NCBI GenBank assembly: GCA_016712715.1
Contig: JADJQM010000003.1
Span: 496,001-560,000, forward strand
Source of the DNA: Rhodospirillaceae bacterium
Lineage (GTDB): Bacteria > Pseudomonadota > Alphaproteobacteria > Dongiales > Dongiaceae
DNA length: 64,000 nucleotides
Reading direction: 5' to 3'
The notes beneath the pieces were generated by a model. It worked only from the letters and a program-made list of their open reading frames with translations. It did not search any database and was not told where the DNA came from. Shown here piece after piece: positions 60,192 to 64,000 of the stretch. Both the position numbers and the translations under genes were made by a program. Numbering within the stretch: the stretch's first letter is position 1; each line of letters starts with the position of its first letter.

Positions 60192-61202
60192 ATGGTCCGT
60201 TTCCTCCTGACCCGCGCCAGCCTCGTCATCCCGACCTTTCTCGGGATCGTCTTCCTGGCCTTCATCCTGATCCGCCTTGTCCCCGGCGATCCCGTCGAAG
60301 TGCGCGTCGGCGAACGAGGCATTTCGCCCGAGCGTCACGCCCAGCTGCTCCATGACATGGGCCTCGACCGGCCGCTTTACGTGCAGTTCTTCGACTATGT
60401 GGGCGGCGTGCTGCAGGGCGATCTCGGCACCTCGGTCATCACCCATCGGCCGGTGCTGGACGAATTCCTGGCCCTGTTCCCGGCCACCCTCGAACTCTCC
60501 TTCTTCGCCATGGTGCTGGCGCTGGGCGTCGGCCTGCCGGCCGGCATCATCGCCGCCGTGAAGCGCGGCTCGATCTTCGATCACGCCATCATGGGGGCGT
60601 CGCTCACCGGCTATTCGATGCCGATCTTCTGGTGGGGCCTGCTGCTCATCCTCACCTTCTCGGTCGGCCTCGGCTGGACCCCGGTCTCGGGTCGCATCGG
60701 CAATGATTTCTTCTTCGAAGGCACTTCCGGCTTCATGATCTACGATGCGTTCATGAGCGACGAGGAAGGCGCTCTCACTTCCGCCTTCTCCCATCTCATC
60801 CTCCCCACCATCGTGCTCGGTACCATTCCGCTGGCTGTGATCGCGCGCATGACGCGCTCTGCCATGCTGGAAGTGCTGGGCGAGGATTACATCCGCACCG
60901 CCCGCGCCAAGGGCTTGTCCACCTGGCGCGTCGTCGGCGTGCATGCCTTGCGCAATGCGCTCATTCCCGTCGTGACCGTGATCGGCCTCCAGGTCGGCGT
61001 GCTGATGGCCGGCGCGGTCCTCACTGAAACCACCTTCTCCTGGCCCGGCATCGGCAAATGGCTGGTGGAAAGCATCAACCGCCGCGACTATCCGGCGCTC
61101 CAGGGCGGTGTGCTGCTTATTGCGAGCCTCGTCATGGCGATCAATCTCGGGGTCGATCTGCTCTACGGATTCCTCAACCCCCGCATCCGGCACAAGCGTT
61201 GA
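60192..61202 (+). CDS. dppB: Dipeptide-type ABC permease DppB
   Basis: The 336 residues have the classic DppB N-terminus (FLLTRASLVIPTFLGIVFLAFILIRLVPGDPVEVR). A segment LQGDLGTSVIT follows, and the coupling loop GEDYIRTARAKGLSTWRVVGVHALRNALIP lies at about 230-259. The length is normal. It is followed after 10 bases by dppC. Confidence 0.95.
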   Translation: MVRFLLTRASLVIPTFLGIVFLAFILIRLVPGDPVEVRVGERGISPERHAQLLHDMGLDRPLYVQFFDYVGGVLQGDLGTSVITHRPVLDEFLALFPATLELSFFAMVLALGVGLPAGIIAAVKRGSIFDHAIMGASLTGYSMPIFWWGLLLILTFSVGLGWTPVSGRIGNDFFFEGTSGFMIYDAFMSDEEGALTSAFSHLILPTIVLGTIPLAVIARMTRSAMLEVLGEDYIRTARAKGLSTWRVVGVHALRNALIPVVTVIGLQVGVLMAGAVLTETTFSWPGIGKWLVESINRRDYPALQGGVLLIASLVMAINLGVDLLYGFLNPRIRHKR

Positions 61203-61212
61203 GGATCATCAG

Positions 61213-62110
61213 ATGACCACCGCACCCGCCACCGCCGCACCCAAGGTCGTCTCGCCCCGCCGCGAGATTTGGCTCTCCATGCGCGCCAACAAGGGCGCCA
61301 TGGCCGGCCTCATCGTGATCGTGTTCCTGATCCTGACCGCGATCTTCGCCGACATCGTGGCGCCCTACAGCCCGGTTGAGCAGTTCCGCGACAACTTCCT
61401 GCAGCCGCCAGCCTGGGTCGAGGGCGGCTCCTGGGCTTTCCCCTTGGGCACCGACGATGTCGGCCGCGACATGCTCTCGCGCATTATCCATGGGGCGCGG
61501 CTCTCGCTCATCATCGGCTGCATCGTCGTCACCATTTCGCTGGCCTTAGGGATCTTCTTCGGCCTCATGTCCGGCTTCTTCAAGGGTGTGGTCGACATCG
61601 CGATCATGCGCTTCATGGACATCATCCTCTCGATCCCCAGCCTCCTGCTCTCGATCGTCATCGTCGCCATCATGGGCAAGCCCGATATCGCCAAGGCCAT
61701 GATCGCCATCGCCATCACCTATGTGCCGCACTATGCGCGCTTGGCACGCGCGGCGGTGCTCACTGAACTCTCCAAGGATTACGTGACGGCATCCCGCGTC
61801 GCCGGTGCCTCAACAAGGCGCCTGATGCTGGACACCGTGCTGCCCAATTGCATGGCACCCCCTGATCGTGCAGGCGACGCTCTCCTTCTCGACCGCCATC
61901 CTCGACGCAGCCGCCTTGGGCTTCCTGGGGCTGGGCGCGCAGGCGCCGACGCCGGAATGGGGCACCATGCTGGCCGACAGTCTGAAGTTCCTGCAGCGTG
62001 CGCCCTGGGTCGTGACCTTCCCGGGTCTTGCCATCCTCATCACGGTGCTGGCCTTTAACCTCATGGGCGACGGGCTGCGCGATGCGCTTGACCCGAAGCT
62101 GAAGCGCTGA
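61213..62110 (+). pseudogene. dppC: Dipeptide-type ABC permease DppC, apparent frameshift
   Basis: From ATG 61213 the frame matches DppC (N-terminal helix, FPLGTDDVGRDMLSRIIHGARLSL, coupling loop DYVTASRVAGASTRRLMLDTVLPNCMAP). At a C5 run (61858-61862) it shifts; in the other frame LIVQATLSFSTAILDAAALGFLGLGAQAPTPEWG continues to the normal end at 62110. Removing one C restores the whole protein of about 298 residues. The flanking genes are intact, so a sequencing error is as likely as mutation. Confidence 0.87.
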
Positions 62111-62122
62111 GGGGAAGCGATC

Positions 62123-63135
62123 ATGGCACTACTCGAAATCCGCAATCTCTCGGTCCAGTTCCAGACCCATAGCGGCCCGTTCCGCGCGGTGGACGGCATC
62201 GATCTCGACCTCGACAAGGGCGAACTCCTCGGCGTCGTCGGTGAATCCGGCTCCGGCAAGAGCGTCACCATGCTGGCGGTGATGGGCCTTATCCCCTGGC
62301 CGGGCAAGGTCACCGCCGACCGCATGATGTTCGACGGAATCGATCTCATGTCCCTGAAGCCTTCCGCGCGCAGGAAGATCGTCGGCAAGGACATTGCCAT
62401 GATCTTCCAGGAGCCGATGACCAGCCTCAACCCCTGCTTCACCGTCGGCTTCCAGATCATGGAGACGCTGCAGGTCCATGAAGGCGGCTCGCGCCGCGAA
62501 CGTCGCGACCGCACCGTGGAACTCCTCGAACAGGTCGGCATCCCGGCAGCGTCCACCCGCCTCGACAGTTTCCCGCACCAGCTCTCCGGCGGCATGTGCC
62601 AGCGCGTCATGATCGCCATGGCGATCGCCTGCAACCCGCGCCTCCTCATCGCCGACGAACCGACCACCGCCTTGGACGTCACCATCCAGGCGCAGATCCT
62701 CGATCTCCTCGTCAGGCTGCAGCGCGAGCGCGGCATGGCGCTGGTGCTGATCACGCATGACATGGGTGTGGTCGCCGAAACGGCCGAGCGCGTCATGGTG
62801 ATGTATGCGAGCCAGCAGGTCGAGGAGCAGAAGGCCGCGGACCTCTTCGCCAACCCGCATCATCCCTATACCGCGGCACTCCTCGAAGCATTGCCGGAAC
62901 GCAGTGTCGGCAAGCGTCGCCTCTCCACCATCCCCGGCGTCGTCCCCGGCATTCTCGACCGGCCCACGGGCTGCGTCTTCAACCCGCGTTGCGGCTTTGC
63001 CGATGCGCGCTGCCGTGCCGAACAGCCGGCCTTCACCACGCACAGTTCCTTGACCGCGACCGGCGGCCGTGTGCGCTGCCACTATCCGCTGGAGGCCGGC
63101 GTACCCACAAACCGACCTTCCTCGCAGGAGGCTGC

Positions 63136-63139
<4 letters not shown>
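62123..63139 (+). CDS. dppD: Dipeptide-type ABC ATPase DppD
   Basis: The 338 residues have Walker A GESGSGKSVTML (about 38-49), signature LSGGMCQRVM, Walker B LLIADEPTTALD, H-loop ITHDMG, and the oligopeptide-type C-terminal cysteine region CVFNPRCGFADARC, where an iron-sulphur-like Cys cluster is seen in the family. It overlaps dppF by 4 bases. Confidence 0.95.

Positions 63140-64000
<861 letters not shown>

Noticed and set aside
62129..63082. Minus-strand open frame of 317 codons opposite dppD
   Set aside because: Shadow frame of a well-supported ABC ATPase.

Overview
The window looks like a high-GC alphaproteobacterial chromosome. The evidence is the C-P lyase, Zur and dipeptide-permease gene arrangements, a cyclic beta-1,2-glucan synthase, a bufferin operon with a Caulobacter SigF-like promoter, and an alphaproteobacterial-type tRNA-Gln. 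I would guess Rhodospirillales or a neighbouring order, but I did not establish this.

Layout. 1-4095: 3' part of an NdvB-type cyclic glucan synthase. 4315-15359 (minus): a type I secretion locus (HlyB-type ABC exporter, HlyD adaptor, giant cadherin/RTX protein of about 2430 residues). The exporter has an in-frame amber codon and the giant protein has a one-base frameshift. 16315-16910: a decayed 3-hydroxyisobutyrate dehydrogenase-like pseudogene. 17134-20500 (minus): a copper-bufferin operon bufA-bufB-bufC plus a translationally coupled metallopeptidase, with a SigF-like promoter and an attenuator after bufA. 21541-32940: a complete phosphonate (C-P lyase) locus, phnGHIJKL-DUF1045-phnN, divergent phnF, phnDCE with a methyltransferase, and divergent phnM. 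32943-34814: gene fragments (SulP STAS, MetH activation domain) and a nonsense-mutated methyltransferase around a dispersed repeat. 34931-37767: metal homeostasis (MerR regulator and CDF exporter with a classic operator; NicO transporter with a DUF1007 protein).

37907-53008 is a zinc-limitation supercluster. Zur sits at its centre with a Zur box between zur and folE. To the right run zur, a COG0523 GTPase, a small protein and znuCBA, then a second Zur box with a small protein, another COG0523 GTPase and a truncated WD40 gene. To the left a same-strand run contains folE, a HisI paralogue lacking one zinc-ligand cysteine, a small protein, a third COG0523 GTPase, an RMF-like protein, a GNAT enzyme and a NikA/DppA-type ABC importer. 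This suggests one Zur-controlled programme combining zinc import, metallochaperones, zinc-sparing enzymes and possibly ribosome hibernation.

52950-56700 is a lower-GC accessory island inserted into the WD40 gene. It carries a phosphoribosyltransferase-like gene, a PD-(D/E)xK-like protein, a small nuclease-like gene and a serine recombinase remnant, most of them frameshifted, and it ends near tRNA-Gln. 57315-64000 holds a peptidoglycan-binding protein, a thioesterase and a dppABCDF-type operon with an attenuator after dppA; dppC and dppF each contain an apparent one-base frameshift.

Several frameshifts lie in or beside short homopolymers, so sequencing or assembly error must be excluded before they are read as biology.
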